Positions 1 through 8,579 of a stretch of DNA of 52,670 bases are shown here, piece by piece. A model generated the notes under the pieces. That model saw nothing but the letters and a program-made list of their open reading frames with translations. It had not been told where the DNA came from and did not search any database. Source of the stretch: an uncultured Verrucomicrobia subdivision 3 bacterium. GTDB lineage: Bacteria; Verrucomicrobiota; Verrucomicrobiia; Limisphaerales; UBA11358. Both the position numbers and the translations under genes were made by a program. The DNA lies in contig CAIXBQ010000157.1 of assembly GCA_903917705.1 (NCBI GenBank), forward strand, positions 1-52,670, written 5' to 3'. The number at the start of each line of letters is the position of its first letter. Position 1 is the stretch's first letter.

Positions 1-142
1 TCAACGTAATCCATGCACTTCACACGCCAGGCTTCTCCCAGCGCCAATATCTGCTGAAACACTCTTTCTGGTATCATATCCCCCACCAGAAAACTCCACT
101 CCCGCCATTTTACCAATTAAAAACGTCGACGAAGCAAAAAAA

Positions 143-2728
143 ATGACCATTGCGAGTTTGCTATGGATTTGCTTGCAAACAGCAATGGCCGCCAATCCGC
201 CAACGACCATTTCGCCGGGCATCGGGAGTTCACCAGGGATGTTAATCAGTTCGCTAACACCGACTTTTGCTTGGTATTCCGCGAGCGGAGCAACCGGTTA
301 TGGCCTATATATTCGTGACATGACGGCGGCAGCAACACCATTGGTCTATCCCAATGCAAATGCAATAACAGCATATCCGGTTACAGGCACGGCGTTCACA
401 TTGCCCGCTGGCTATTTGGTCAATGGGCACGTTTATCGTTGGAATATGACCAGCTTCGTCGGATCCTCCGAAGGGAATATGGTTTCCGTCGTGTTATATT
501 TTCAAACTCCTGCTGCTGCTGTTTCCCCAATCCCCAACATTGCCGTCAATCCGCCGACAATTAATATGCCGGGGACTTATAGTTCGCCAGGAACTATGGT
601 GAGTTCGCTTACACCAAACTTTAACTGGAATAATGCTAGTGGGGCCACAGGTTACGGTCTTTACATAAGAGACATGACAGCGGTTGGAACCCCGCTTGTT
701 TATCCGAATGCCAATGGGATAACCACCAGCCCTGTTACGTCGGTGGATTTTGGTTCGGGCCCGACTTTTACACTGCCTGCCGGTATTCTGGTAAACGGTC
801 ATACCTATCGCTGGAACGTAACCAGCTTTACAGGAACAAGCGAAGGAAGTGGGGTATCTGCGACACTATATTTCCAGACACCGCCGGCGATCATAGCCAC
901 AGTTCCTGTTGCAATAAATCCGCCAACTATAAACATACCGGGCAGTGCGAACTCGCCTGGAACGATGGTGGATACATTGACGCCAAACTTTAATTGGAAT
1001 TCTGTTAATGGTGCGACAGGATATGGTCTTTACATCAGGGATATGACAGCCCCGGGCACCCCGTTAATTTATCCTAACGCTAATGCAATCACAACAACGC
1101 CAATTACTGGATTAAATGCTGGATTTGGCCCGACTTTTACACTTCCTTCCGGCTATCTAGTAAACGGACATATCTATCGTTGGAATGCAACCAGTTATAA
1201 TGGCTCAACTGAAAGTTCCGCGGTGTCATCCACACTTTATTTTCAGACGCCTCCGGTGGTTGTGGCAACGGGGCTTTCAACTCCAATTATTTCCCCAAGT
1301 GGAGGATCACCGTCAACAACAGCGAATGTGCCAGTTATAATTTCACCGGGCAGCGCAAGTCCACCGGGGTCGGCAGTGAGTTCACTGACGCCCATTTTTA
1401 CATGGAATTCTGTGAGTGGGGCGACTGGATATGGGCTATATATTCGCGACTTGACGACGGCTGGAAGCCCGCTGATATATCCCAACGCTAGTGGAACAAC
1501 GGTTAACCCATTGCCTCGAACATCCTTAATGTTGCCAGATGGTTATTTGGTAGAGGGCCATGCCTATCGCTGGAACATGACGTGTTTTAACGGTTCTGCT
1601 GAGGGCAACTCGGTTTCTACCACCCTATATTTCCAGACGCCTGCACCACCTGGCTCACAATTGTTGCAACCATCTCAAATACCATACCCTGTTCAACCTT
1701 TGGCCACAGCTACACAGCCGTCAATACAAGCCGCCAGCGGTCAGCCTTCTTTATTGAGCAGCTATTATACAACAGCCAATCATTTCTGGAGACAGGGAGA
1801 TGCTCCAGCTTCGTCTAGCCCACCCAATCCGCCTGGTTGTCAGCTAGGTAATGCGCTAGGCAACTGCACCTGGTATGCCTATGGCCGAATGCTTGAACTA
1901 GGGAATTCAGCAGGGGTGCTCGATAATATTGCACCACCGGGTCAGGGTGAAGCGAAACTATGGTCTGGTAACGCAGTTAGCAAAGGATTTCCTGTTGATA
2001 AGAATCCAACTGTTCATTCAATTGCACAAAGCGTTTCACAAAATCATGTTGCGGTTGTAGAGGCTGTCAACGGAAACATGATCACTGTTTCTGAATCATC
2101 ATATGTCGGCAATAATCCATCCCCTACAAGTTCCTGGAATTTTCTTTGGCGCCAACGCACCGTCTCTTCGGCTTCTTTTGAAAACTTTATTCATGTTACT
2201 AGCGGAACTGTCACATCTGTTGCGACCAAAACTGCCGAAACACCAGCCGGCAATGTTCAGGCGGGGACTAGCTTAAAATCATCTGTGGCGACTTCCCTGT
2301 CAGGAACTCCAAATACTTTCATCCAGAACCAAACACCAGCGCAACAAAGTGTTGCAGTCAAGACTGCAATATTGCCCGATTCGCTACCAATTTCTCAGGC
2401 AACTCTAATCCTTGAAGTCAGACCAAATGAATCAGGCGTAGTAAGCGGTGATGGGACTTTTGCTATTGGCAGCACTCAAACAGTGACCGCTAGAGCAAAC
2501 AACGGACATATTTTTGGGCGATGGATTGAAGAAGGGCGGGAGGTAAGCTCGTCGGCTATCTACACGTTTATCCTAAACGGTAATCGTCATTTGATAGCGC
2601 GCTTCAGGCCAAATCCCGTTGAAAATACCCCTGAGCGGCCAGTGCCCCAGAGCCAATATCAGAAACCTTTGCCTCCAAAACCCTTGATTCCATATATGTC
2701 TCGCGGCACAAACCATTCGAACCACTGA
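143..2728 (+). CDS. Secreted four-repeat CHAP-domain protein (putative peptidoglycan amidase/peptidase)
   Basis: An 861-residue exported protein. A short hydrophobic N-terminus ending AMA-AN looks like a signal peptide. Four repeats of about 100-115 residues follow (roughly residues 18-122, 134-248, 258-375 and 393-502), each with GATGYGLYIRD, a YPNA segment, a NGHxYRWN segment and a closing LYFQTP; they resemble fibronectin-III-like beta sandwiches. A CHAP-like domain spans about 560-680, with the likely nucleophile Cys in GNCTWYAYGRM (about 575) and His in NHVAVVEAV (about 635). An InlB-B-like repeat at about 756-826 ends in a FGRW...IARF pattern. CHAP domains usually cleave peptidoglycan peptides; substrate and localisation are inferred. 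Base composition is more AT-rich than the rest of the window. The frame stays open upstream to the left edge, so the true start could lie outside; ATG 143 is chosen because it begins the signal-like segment. Confidence 0.8.
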   Translation: MTIASLLWICLQTAMAANPPTTISPGIGSSPGMLISSLTPTFAWYSASGATGYGLYIRDMTAAATPLVYPNANAITAYPVTGTAFTLPAGYLVNGHVYRWNMTSFVGSSEGNMVSVVLYFQTPAAAVSPIPNIAVNPPTINMPGTYSSPGTMVSSLTPNFNWNNASGATGYGLYIRDMTAVGTPLVYPNANGITTSPVTSVDFGSGPTFTLPAGILVNGHTYRWNVTSFTGTSEGSGVSATLYFQTPPAIIATVPVAINPPTINIPGSANSPGTMVDTLTPNFNWNSVNGATGYGLYIRDMTAPGTPLIYPNANAITTTPITGLNAGFGPTFTLPSGYLVNGHIYRWNATSYNGSTESSAVSSTLYFQTPPVVVATGLSTPIISPSGGSPSTTANVPVIISPGSASPPGSAVSSLTPIFTWNSVSGATGYGLYIRDLTTAGSPLIYPNASGTTVNPLPRTSLMLPDGYLVEGHAYRWNMTCFNGSAEGNSVSTTLYFQTPAPPGSQLLQPSQIPYPVQPLATATQPSIQAASGQPSLLSSYYTTANHFWRQGDAPASSSPPNPPGCQLGNALGNCTWYAYGRMLELGNSAGVLDNIAPPGQGEAKLWSGNAVSKGFPVDKNPTVHSIAQSVSQNHVAVVEAVNGNMITVSESSYVGNNPSPTSSWNFLWRQRTVSSASFENFIHVTSGTVTSVATKTAETPAGNVQAGTSLKSSVATSLSGTPNTFIQNQTPAQQSVAVKTAILPDSLPISQATLILEVRPNESGVVSGDGTFAIGSTQTVTARANNGHIFGRWIEEGREVSSSAIYTFILNGNRHLIARFRPNPVENTPERPVPQSQYQKPLPPKPLIPYMSRGTNHSNH

Positions 2729-2751
2729 CTAGACAATATTTCTCCTTGCAA

Positions 2752-3165
2752 ATGAAAAGTCTTCTAATATTCCCGCTTTTATCGGCTTGCCTATTATTGT
2801 CCGGGTGCGCAGCACCATCAGCTCATAATTCTTTTAAGGCCAACAAACCATCAAACGGCATCATTATAGATAATCATACCTCGTATACACTTTTTGTTTT
2901 GCAAAAAAGCAATTTACTGGATACCGAAAAGGGAGCTAGATTGAAAGTCCTGGGGCCGATAGGTCCGAAAAATGTCTTGTTTATACCGGCTTGCACAACT
3001 AATGCCCTCGAAAAAATGGCATTTGATATTGAAGCAATGAAGCGGGGACAACTTGGTTGTTTCGGTTATATGTATCAAACTAATGGTTGTGCGCACATGG
3101 AGTTAATTGTTGGAACCAATCTTCCGGCGCAGAATGTTACCATCCGAACACGGGGCCTTCATTGA
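2752..3165 (+). CDS. Small predicted lipoprotein of unknown function
   Basis: A 137-residue protein with a hydrophobic leader and lipobox LLSGC, so it is probably lipid-anchored after signal peptidase II cleavage. The mature part has a short beta-rich segment (GIIIDNHTSYTLFVLQ) and three further cysteines (PACTT, LGCFG, NGCAH) that could form disulfides in the periplasm. No family is recognised. It starts 23 nt after the CHAP-domain gene on the same strand and precedes another lipoprotein gene, so the three are probably co-transcribed. ATG 2752 is preferred over an in-frame TTG two codons upstream. Base composition is AT-rich like its neighbours. Confidence 0.75.
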   Translation: MKSLLIFPLLSACLLLSGCAAPSAHNSFKANKPSNGIIIDNHTSYTLFVLQKSNLLDTEKGARLKVLGPIGPKNVLFIPACTTNALEKMAFDIEAMKRGQLGCFGYMYQTNGCAHMELIVGTNLPAQNVTIRTRGLH

Positions 3166-3195
3166 AAAGTATTAAACAATGAACAATTTCAGCCG

Positions 3196-3570
3196 ATGAA
3201 AATCATTTTTATCACCGACGCTATATTGTTTACTATTCTTTTGGCAGGATGCGCTTCGGAGCAGGTTAACATCTCATCCATGCCGCCGGGTGCTTTAGTT
3301 TCGATTGATGGCCGGCGTGTTGGTGTTACACCGTTCACGGCGGAATTCATTTCCCACAGGACCTATTCTGTAAAGGCGGTTAAAGATGGGTACATGGCGG
3401 TGGAAATGAAAAGTTGTCCTGTTGACAATGATTTGGGCCAAAAAAGTGAAATTGCAAGGGCGATGGAGGCCAGTGTTCTGGCTGCTGCCGGAATCTTCTC
3501 AACATACACCAATGCTCCACGGCATGAACCGGTTGTCTTTGTTTTGCAACCTCTCTCGAATACTAAGTGA
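3196..3570 (+). CDS. PEGA-domain lipoprotein
   Basis: A 124-residue protein with lipobox LLAGC after a hydrophobic leader. Residues about 22-75 match the PEGA pattern: VNISSMPPGALVSIDGRRVG, then TPFTAEF and YSVKAVKDGY. PEGA domains are small beta-sandwich modules of surface or periplasmic proteins, thought to bind partner proteins or carbohydrate. The rest (a short helix, then HEPVVFVLQPL) has no recognised function. It lies 30 nt behind the preceding lipoprotein gene and closes the AT-rich three-gene block. Confidence 0.8.
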   Translation: MKIIFITDAILFTILLAGCASEQVNISSMPPGALVSIDGRRVGVTPFTAEFISHRTYSVKAVKDGYMAVEMKSCPVDNDLGQKSEIARAMEASVLAAAGIFSTYTNAPRHEPVVFVLQPLSNTK

Positions 3571-3672
3571 GAGGGTTCTTCCCCTTCGCCGGCGCGTATT
3601 TGGCGGTCGCCACGCGGACGGATCAGAGGCCGTAATCCACCACGCCGGGCGTCCGCCGGTTTTGCTGTGTGT

Positions 3673-3693
3673 TTGAAAACCTCACGTTTTCAA
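3673..3693. repeat. Perfect hairpin between convergent genes
   Basis: TTGAAAAC and GTTTTCAA are separated by the 5-nt loop ctcac. The hairpin sits six bases from the stop of the minus-strand hexapeptide-repeat gene. Neither strand has a good T-run after it, so it may be a stability hairpin or a weak terminator rather than a canonical one. Confidence 0.4.
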
Positions 3694-3698
3694 GTAAA

Positions 3699-4253
3699 TC
3701 AACTCGCCAGCGGCTTGCCTACGCTGATGCCATGCTTCAGGCAATACGCGCCGTTGTCCACATACTTCTGCGCCCACCATTTCAGGCCGGCGCGTTCTTC
3801 CTTGGTCAGCGGGCGGACGACTTTCGCGGGGGCGCCGAGCACGAGCGAGCCGGGCGGAATTTTCGCGCCCTGCGTCACCAGCGCCTTCGCGCCGATGATG
3901 GATTGTTTGCCGATCACCGCGCCGTCCAGAATCACCGCGCCCATGCCCACGAGGCATTCATCGCCGACTTTGCACGCGTGGACGATCGCGCCGTGGCCGA
4001 CGGTCACCCAGTTGCCAAGCACGCACGGAAAATGATCCGCGAGGTGCAGCACGGCGTTGTCCTGCACGTTGGAGTGGTGGCCGACGACGATGCGGTTGAT
4101 GTCGCCGCGCAACACCGCGCCATACCACACGCTCGAATGCGCGCCGAGCGTCACATCGCCAATGACCACGGCGGTGCTGGCCAGGTAGGCGCCCTTGCCG
4201 AGCCGCGGTTGTTTGCGGAGGAATTTATCGAGTTGCGGATCCAGTTCAGCCAT
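3699..4253 (-). CDS. Gamma-carbonic anhydrase / hexapeptide-repeat protein family
   Basis: A 184-residue left-handed beta-helix protein. The hexapeptide rhythm runs through residues about 25-150. The metal-ligand histidines of the gamma-carbonic anhydrase/YrdA/PaaY group are visible in DNAVLHLAD and in TVGHGAIVHAC. The tail IPPGSLVLGAPAKVVR is typical of this family, which is trimeric with a metal at the subunit interface. Actual carbonic anhydrase activity is not proven for many members. Length is normal for the family and ATG 4253 is followed directly by the conserved N-terminal region. It is convergent with the lipoprotein block and divergent from the MBL-fold gene, with a 113-nt intergenic gap. 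Confidence 0.88.
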   Translation of the reverse strand: MAELDPQLDKFLRKQPRLGKGAYLASTAVVIGDVTLGAHSSVWYGAVLRGDINRIVVGHHSNVQDNAVLHLADHFPCVLGNWVTVGHGAIVHACKVGDECLVGMGAVILDGAVIGKQSIIGAKALVTQGAKIPPGSLVLGAPAKVVRPLTKEERAGLKWWAQKYVDNGAYCLKHGISVGKPLAS

Positions 4254-4366
4254 GCGGAGATTTTAAGCCTGAATTTGCGGCGGCACAATTTCAAAGCCGC
4301 CGGGTCGCGCGCGGTTTGAATTTTCAAATTGGTCGGCCGCGCGGTTGGTGCTAGTCTCCCACCGTT

Positions 4367-5296
4367 GTGACGAAGCCAGCCTCCAGTCGTCCCGTGCCGC
4401 CGCGGCGCCGGTTACCGCGGTCGTTCAAGGATTTGACGCCGGCGAAGCACTTCAACCCCCGCACCTTTTTCAAGGAGCTGGTCTTGAAGGGCTGGTTCAC
4501 CAAGCGCACGGGGTCGCATCGGCCGGGCATCTTTCCCCGGCTCCGCCACGGCCAGGTGGCGGTGACGTGGATCGGCCACGCGTCGTTTCTCATCCAGTTC
4601 AACGACCTGAACGTGCTGGTGGACCCGAACTTCGCCAACTGGCTGTTCCTGCTGAAGCGGCTCAAGCGCTCCGGTCTGCGCATCACCGATCTGCCGCCGA
4701 TCGACCTGGTGCTGCTCACGCACGCGCACTTCGACCATTTTCACAAGCCCACCCTGCGCAAGCTGGCGTCCACGAAAATCGGCATCATGCCCTGGGGCGT
4801 GGGCGATCTCGCGCGCAAGCTCGGCTTCGCGCGGATCGTGGAGCTGGATTGGTGGGAAAGCTTTTCGCAGGGCGACTGGAAGGTGACGTTCACGCCCAGC
4901 CGGCATTGGGGCGCGCGGACCTTGCACGACCAGCATCGCGGCTATGGCGGATTTGTTTTGGAGCATCAGGGCCGGAAAATCTACCATGCGGGCGACAGCG
5001 CGTATTTCGACGGTTTTACGGAAATCGGCCGGCGGCTCGCGCCGGAAATCGCCCTGCTGCCCATCGGCGCGTATCATCCGGAAACCTTCCGCCAGGTTCA
5101 CATGGGGCCGGACGAGGCGGTGCAGGCGTTCAAAGACCTGCGCGCCAAGGTTTTTGTGCCGATGCACTTTGGCACGTTCAAGCTGTCGTTCGAGGCGCTG
5201 GACGAACCGCCGCGCTGGCTCCGGGAAATTGCGGCGCAGCAAAAATTGACCAAACGGCTGAAAATCCTCGACGAAGGCGTGCCCCGGGTGTTTTGA
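4367..5296 (+). CDS. MBL-fold metal-dependent hydrolase (UlaG/NAPE-PLD-like)
   Basis: A 309-residue metallo-beta-lactamase-fold protein. WIGHASFLIQ and LVDPNF open the fold; the zinc motif THAHFDHFH sits near residues 118-126. Further likely ligands are the His in PSRHWGAR, the Asp in HAGDSAYFDGF and the His in MHFGTFKLS. This arrangement matches the UlaG/NAPE-PLD-type branch (lactonases, phosphodiesterases); the substrate cannot be read from sequence. The start is GTG 4367; the first 55 residues are basic and without recognised fold. A membrane-protein gene follows 21 nt downstream and may be co-transcribed. Confidence 0.85.
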   Translation: MTKPASSRPVPPRRRLPRSFKDLTPAKHFNPRTFFKELVLKGWFTKRTGSHRPGIFPRLRHGQVAVTWIGHASFLIQFNDLNVLVDPNFANWLFLLKRLKRSGLRITDLPPIDLVLLTHAHFDHFHKPTLRKLASTKIGIMPWGVGDLARKLGFARIVELDWWESFSQGDWKVTFTPSRHWGARTLHDQHRGYGGFVLEHQGRKIYHAGDSAYFDGFTEIGRRLAPEIALLPIGAYHPETFRQVHMGPDEAVQAFKDLRAKVFVPMHFGTFKLSFEALDEPPRWLREIAAQQKLTKRLKILDEGVPRVF

Positions 5297-5317
5297 TAAA
5301 CGGAATCCGCCGCGCCC

Positions 5318-6775
5318 ATGTTTGAATTTGAACTGCCCGAAAAACTCCGCCGCTACGTTCCGCTCCTCGTCTGGCTGCTGGTCGCGCTGGTCCTCCTGGC
5401 GATTCCGCTGAAGATCATCGGCTACGGCTACCTGCCCGCCGACGACGCGCTGCGGCATTGCGCGAAGGCGGTCAGCGGCAAGCCCTGGCCGGAAATCCTC
5501 GTGCTCGGTGACGCCTTCAAGATTGATCACAACTTCGGCTGGCACGCGATCCTTGGCGCGGTGCATTGCGCGACCGGCTGGGGCGCGGAGGACCTGTTGA
5601 TCTTTTCCGTCGTCGGTCTGTTTCTCATCGTGAACGGCGCGGTGCTGCCGTGGCTCCGGCGGCCGGAAGCCTGGCTCGCGGCGCTGCTCGCGGCGATGGT
5701 CGTGTCGGACCTGCCGCAGCGGTTCATGCTGGGGCGGCCGTTTCTGCTGACCACCGCGGTGCTGATGACGATCCTGTTCGCCGCGCAAAAATCCCGGCCC
5801 GGCCTGAAAAATCTCCTGCTGTTCACCGCGCTCATCGCGGGCTGCACCTTTGTCCATGGCGTCTGGTATTTGTGGGCGCTGCCGGTCGCGGCGTTTTTTT
5901 TCGCGGGCCGGTTCCGCTGGGCCGCGTTGGTGGCGGCCGCGTGGCTGGCGGGTGTGGTGCTCGCCGCGCTGCTGACGGGTCATCCGGCGGTTTATCTCGC
6001 GCAGGCGTTGGCCACCGCCTTCCATTCGGTCGGGCAGCACGCCACCAACCGGACGCAGGCGACGGAACTCCAGCCGTTTGCCGGCGACATCCTCGCGGTC
6101 ATCCTCGTTGCCGCGCTCGTGGCGTTGCGGCGGCTGGTCAAACCCGACGCGGTTCCGTTCGCGAAAAATCCGGCGTTCTGGCTTGTGTGCGGCTGCTGGA
6201 TGCTCGGCTTTCGCGTGGGCCGGTTCTGGGAGGACTGGGGCTGGCCGGCGCTGCTGGTTTTAACGGCGCTGGAAGTGGAATTCCTGTTGCTTGCCCGGTT
6301 TGCGGCGGATTCGCTGCGCCGGCTGCTGCTGGCGATGATTCTCGCGGTCGCGGCTTTTCTGGCCGTGACGAGCGACTTGAACAGTCGCTGGACGCAGAGC
6401 CTGACCTGGTCGTTTCTCACGCCGGACGTCCCCGAAATGGCGGGCTGGATGCCGGAACCGGGCGGGATTTTTTACTGCGCCGACATGAACATTTTTTACC
6501 AGACTTTTTTCAAGAATCCGGACGCCCGCTGGCGCTACCAACTCGGCTATGAGCCGTCGCTGATGCCGGCGGAGGATTTTGAAACCTATCAGAAAATTCT
6601 CTGGAACCATGGCGATGCCAAAGCCTACGCGCCCTGGGTGGCGAAGCTGAAACCGGCGGACCGGCTGGTGATTCGTGGCACGAGCGGCGCGGCTCCCAAC
6701 CTGCCGCAGCTGGAATGGCATTACGGCGTCAGCGGCCTGTGGGTCGGCCGGACGCCGCGCGGGTCAGCGCCGTGA
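5318..6775 (+). CDS. Polytopic membrane protein, possibly GT-C-like
   Basis: A 485-residue integral membrane protein with about ten hydrophobic segments, the first at residues 13-34. The loop after the first segment contains PADDALRHCAKAV, an acidic pair in the position where GT-C-type glycosyltransferases carry their catalytic Asp residues; this similarity is suggestive only. A soluble C-terminal part of about 120 residues follows the last membrane segment (Trp/Tyr-rich, ending VGRTPRGSAP). No family is firmly recognised. It follows the MBL-fold gene by 21 nt and its end overlaps the end of the convergent pterin-dehydratase gene by 12 nt. Confidence 0.75.
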   Translation: MFEFELPEKLRRYVPLLVWLLVALVLLAIPLKIIGYGYLPADDALRHCAKAVSGKPWPEILVLGDAFKIDHNFGWHAILGAVHCATGWGAEDLLIFSVVGLFLIVNGAVLPWLRRPEAWLAALLAAMVVSDLPQRFMLGRPFLLTTAVLMTILFAAQKSRPGLKNLLLFTALIAGCTFVHGVWYLWALPVAAFFFAGRFRWAALVAAAWLAGVVLAALLTGHPAVYLAQALATAFHSVGQHATNRTQATELQPFAGDILAVILVAALVALRRLVKPDAVPFAKNPAFWLVCGCWMLGFRVGRFWEDWGWPALLVLTALEVEFLLLARFAADSLRRLLLAMILAVAAFLAVTSDLNSRWTQSLTWSFLTPDVPEMAGWMPEPGGIFYCADMNIFYQTFFKNPDARWRYQLGYEPSLMPAEDFETYQKILWNHGDAKAYAPWVAKLKPADRLVIRGTSGAAPNLPQLEWHYGVSGLWVGRTPRGSAP

Positions 6776-7423
6776 TAGCGCGTCGCATTGCCGGGCGAGC
6801 GCAAAATCTTTTTCCGTCAGCCCGCTCGCATCGTGCGTGGTGAGCGCCAGCGTGACCTTGTTCCAGCGCACGTCGATGTCCGGATGATGCTGCGCCTGCT
6901 CGGCGAGGCTGGCGACGGCGTTGACAAAATCCATCGCGGCGGGAAAATCCTTGAACTGGAAGGTGCAGGTGATCACCTCGCCGCTGCGTTTCCATTGCGG
7001 CAGCGTGGCCAGCGCGGCATTGATTCTTGTTTCATCCAGTTTCATGCGTCCGGCGGCAAAGCTTTCCGGTGATTCCAAAGTAACCCGGGAAGCCTCCCGG
7101 AGCAAACTGATGCTCGTCACCAGCGACCAGCACCACGCCGCCGCGCACAAGGCCACGCCCGTCCCGGCCATCCGGTTCCAGCCGACGCTTTGGGGCGGCA
7201 CATCGCTGAACATCAGGCGGTAATAGAGGGTCAGATTTTTGATGGCCCAGGCGCAGTAGATCGTGAAGCCGGCGAGGAACACCAGCAGCTGGCCGGTGCC
7301 CGCAATCCAGCGCCGCGCCAGCAGCGAGCCCAGGCCGGGCGTGGCGAACTGGTTCATCAGCGCGGCATTGCGGGCCTGGACGCGGCTAGGTGTTTTCCGC
7401 GCCAAAGATGGTTTCATAAGCAA
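6764..7423 (-). CDS. Membrane domain fused to pterin-4-alpha-carbinolamine dehydratase
   Basis: A 219-residue protein in two parts. Residues about 20-115 contain NQFATPGLGSLLARRWIAG and two hydrophobic segments. Residues 127-219 form a complete pterin-4a-carbinolamine dehydratase (PCD/DCoH) domain with the signature HHPDIDV (from residue 179), WNKV and LTTHDASGLTEKDFALA. PCD recycles the 4a-hydroxy-tetrahydrobiopterin made by aromatic amino-acid hydroxylases and is normally a stand-alone soluble protein of about 95-115 residues. There is no stop between the parts. Met127 could be an internal start yielding a free 93-residue enzyme. The start overlaps the end of the GYF-domain gene by 38 nt, suggesting coupled translation. 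Confidence 0.82.
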   Translation of the reverse strand: MLMKPSLARKTPSRVQARNAALMNQFATPGLGSLLARRWIAGTGQLLVFLAGFTIYCAWAIKNLTLYYRLMFSDVPPQSVGWNRMAGTGVALCAAAWCWSLVTSISLLREASRVTLESPESFAAGRMKLDETRINAALATLPQWKRSGEVITCTFQFKDFPAAMDFVNAVASLAEQAQHHPDIDVRWNKVTLALTTHDASGLTEKDFALARQCDALSRR

Positions 7424-8423
7424 GCATCAGCGCCACAATGCCGATCGGAGCGGTGACCAGCACGCCGATGCAGCAGCCTATAAGCCCCGAGCAACTCACC
7501 AGCCCGGCCAGCACGGTCAGTCCAAAAACCTGCCACCAGTGTTTGTTCACCATCTTGAAGCTGGTTCTCATCGCCGCTCCCACCGCCATCTGTTTGTCGA
7601 TGATGAGCGGCAGGGTGAACTGCCAGCACACCGTCAGGTAAGTCACCGGGATCAGGCAGACCAGCAGGACCGGCAGGGCGCCGAGAAAGGCCGCCATCAA
7701 TTGGGGTAGCAGATTTTGGGCGCCCGCCGGATCGTTTTGCAGTTGCTGCATCTGTTCCAGCAGGGGGCCGGCTTTCATCTGCCAGACGATGTTGAACGGC
7801 AGCATGCATGCGCCGACGATCAGCGATACCACCAGTGCGCCGAGGAACAATTGTGAATACGCCTTTTGAAAGCCCGCAAAAACTTCGCCCACGCCGGTCG
7901 GCTGCCGGCGGATGGTCTTGAGATATACCAGAAAAAGCCCGCCCATCATGGGCCCCATGACGAGGGAAATCACGGCGGTGGAAAAATAGTTGAAGCCAAG
8001 CCGGACCGCGATGGGGGCCTGCATCAGGCTTTTGGCAAAGCTCATGGTGAACACGTTCAACATGCCTATGAGCGCGATTTCCACCCCGATCATGATCAGG
8101 AACCCGACGAAAACGGTTGCGAAATTTTCCTTCAGCAGATTCCAGCCGCGCGAGATGCACCCGCCGATGTCCAGCTCGTAATCGCGTTGCAGAATAACCT
8201 CCGGCGAAAAGGGGGCTGGCGCCGCGTCGGGCGCCGGCGCTGGGGCGGCAAAGGCGTCGGCGAATTCCGGAAACACCGCCAGCGGACGGAATTCTGCGTC
8301 GCTCTCCGCCTTGGCGAGCGACTGGGCGTTGAGCCGGCCCTCGGCGAGCCACTGCCGGACGTCCACGTCCGTGACCGGTCCGTATTCTTTGCCGTCGCCG
8401 CCGATGATGAGATAATTCGCCAT
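7386..8423 (-). CDS. GYF-domain (DUF4339-type) membrane protein
   Basis: A 345-residue protein. Residues 1-55 match the bacterial GYF_2/DUF4339 module (YGPVTDVDVRQWLAEGRL), a small cytosolic protein-interaction domain. A Pro/Ala-rich linker at about 58-75 leads to a conserved YELDIGGCISRGWNLLKENF segment and about six hydrophobic segments, as in the glycerophosphodiester-phosphodiesterase-type membrane domain seen in many GYF proteins. The role is unknown, perhaps membrane organisation. It lies upstream of and overlaps the membrane-PCD fusion gene, so the pair forms an operon. The DprA gene lies 156 nt upstream on the same strand. Confidence 0.8.
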   Translation of the reverse strand: MANYLIIGGDGKEYGPVTDVDVRQWLAEGRLNAQSLAKAESDAEFRPLAVFPEFADAFAAPAPAPDAAPAPFSPEVILQRDYELDIGGCISRGWNLLKENFATVFVGFLIMIGVEIALIGMLNVFTMSFAKSLMQAPIAVRLGFNYFSTAVISLVMGPMMGGLFLVYLKTIRRQPTGVGEVFAGFQKAYSQLFLGALVVSLIVGACMLPFNIVWQMKAGPLLEQMQQLQNDPAGAQNLLPQLMAAFLGALPVLLVCLIPVTYLTVCWQFTLPLIIDKQMAVGAAMRTSFKMVNKHWWQVFGLTVLAGLVSCSGLIGCCIGVLVTAPIGIVALMLAYETIFGAENT

Positions 8424-8526
8424 AAAAATGCTCCTGTCGCTGCAGGTTTTAGTTCATTGCGGGCATCGGTGCAAGCCGGTTTGCGTTTTGAAATCAAGCG
8501 GTTGCGCGCCGGCCGCGGCGGTGACG

Positions 8527-8544
8527 GCGGAAATATTTTTCCGC
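8527..8544. repeat. Short inverted repeat between dprA and the GYF gene
   Basis: GCGGAAA and TTTCCGC are separated by tatt. The site lies about 35 nt beyond the dprA stop on the minus strand. There is no T-run, so a terminator role is uncertain. Confidence 0.3.
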
Positions 8545-8579
8545 TTCGTCGCTTTGCTTCCTTCGCGCGGTCCGCCCGC

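Noticed and set aside
1..222. Minus-strand frame of 73 codons at the left edge
   Set aside because: It runs antisense to the signal-peptide region of the CHAP gene, has no recognisable features and no supporting context.
4412..6040. Long minus-strand open frame opposite the MBL-fold and membrane-protein genes
   Set aside because: Arg/Gln/His-rich composition typical of an antisense shadow of GC-rich coding DNA; both plus-strand genes have clear motifs.
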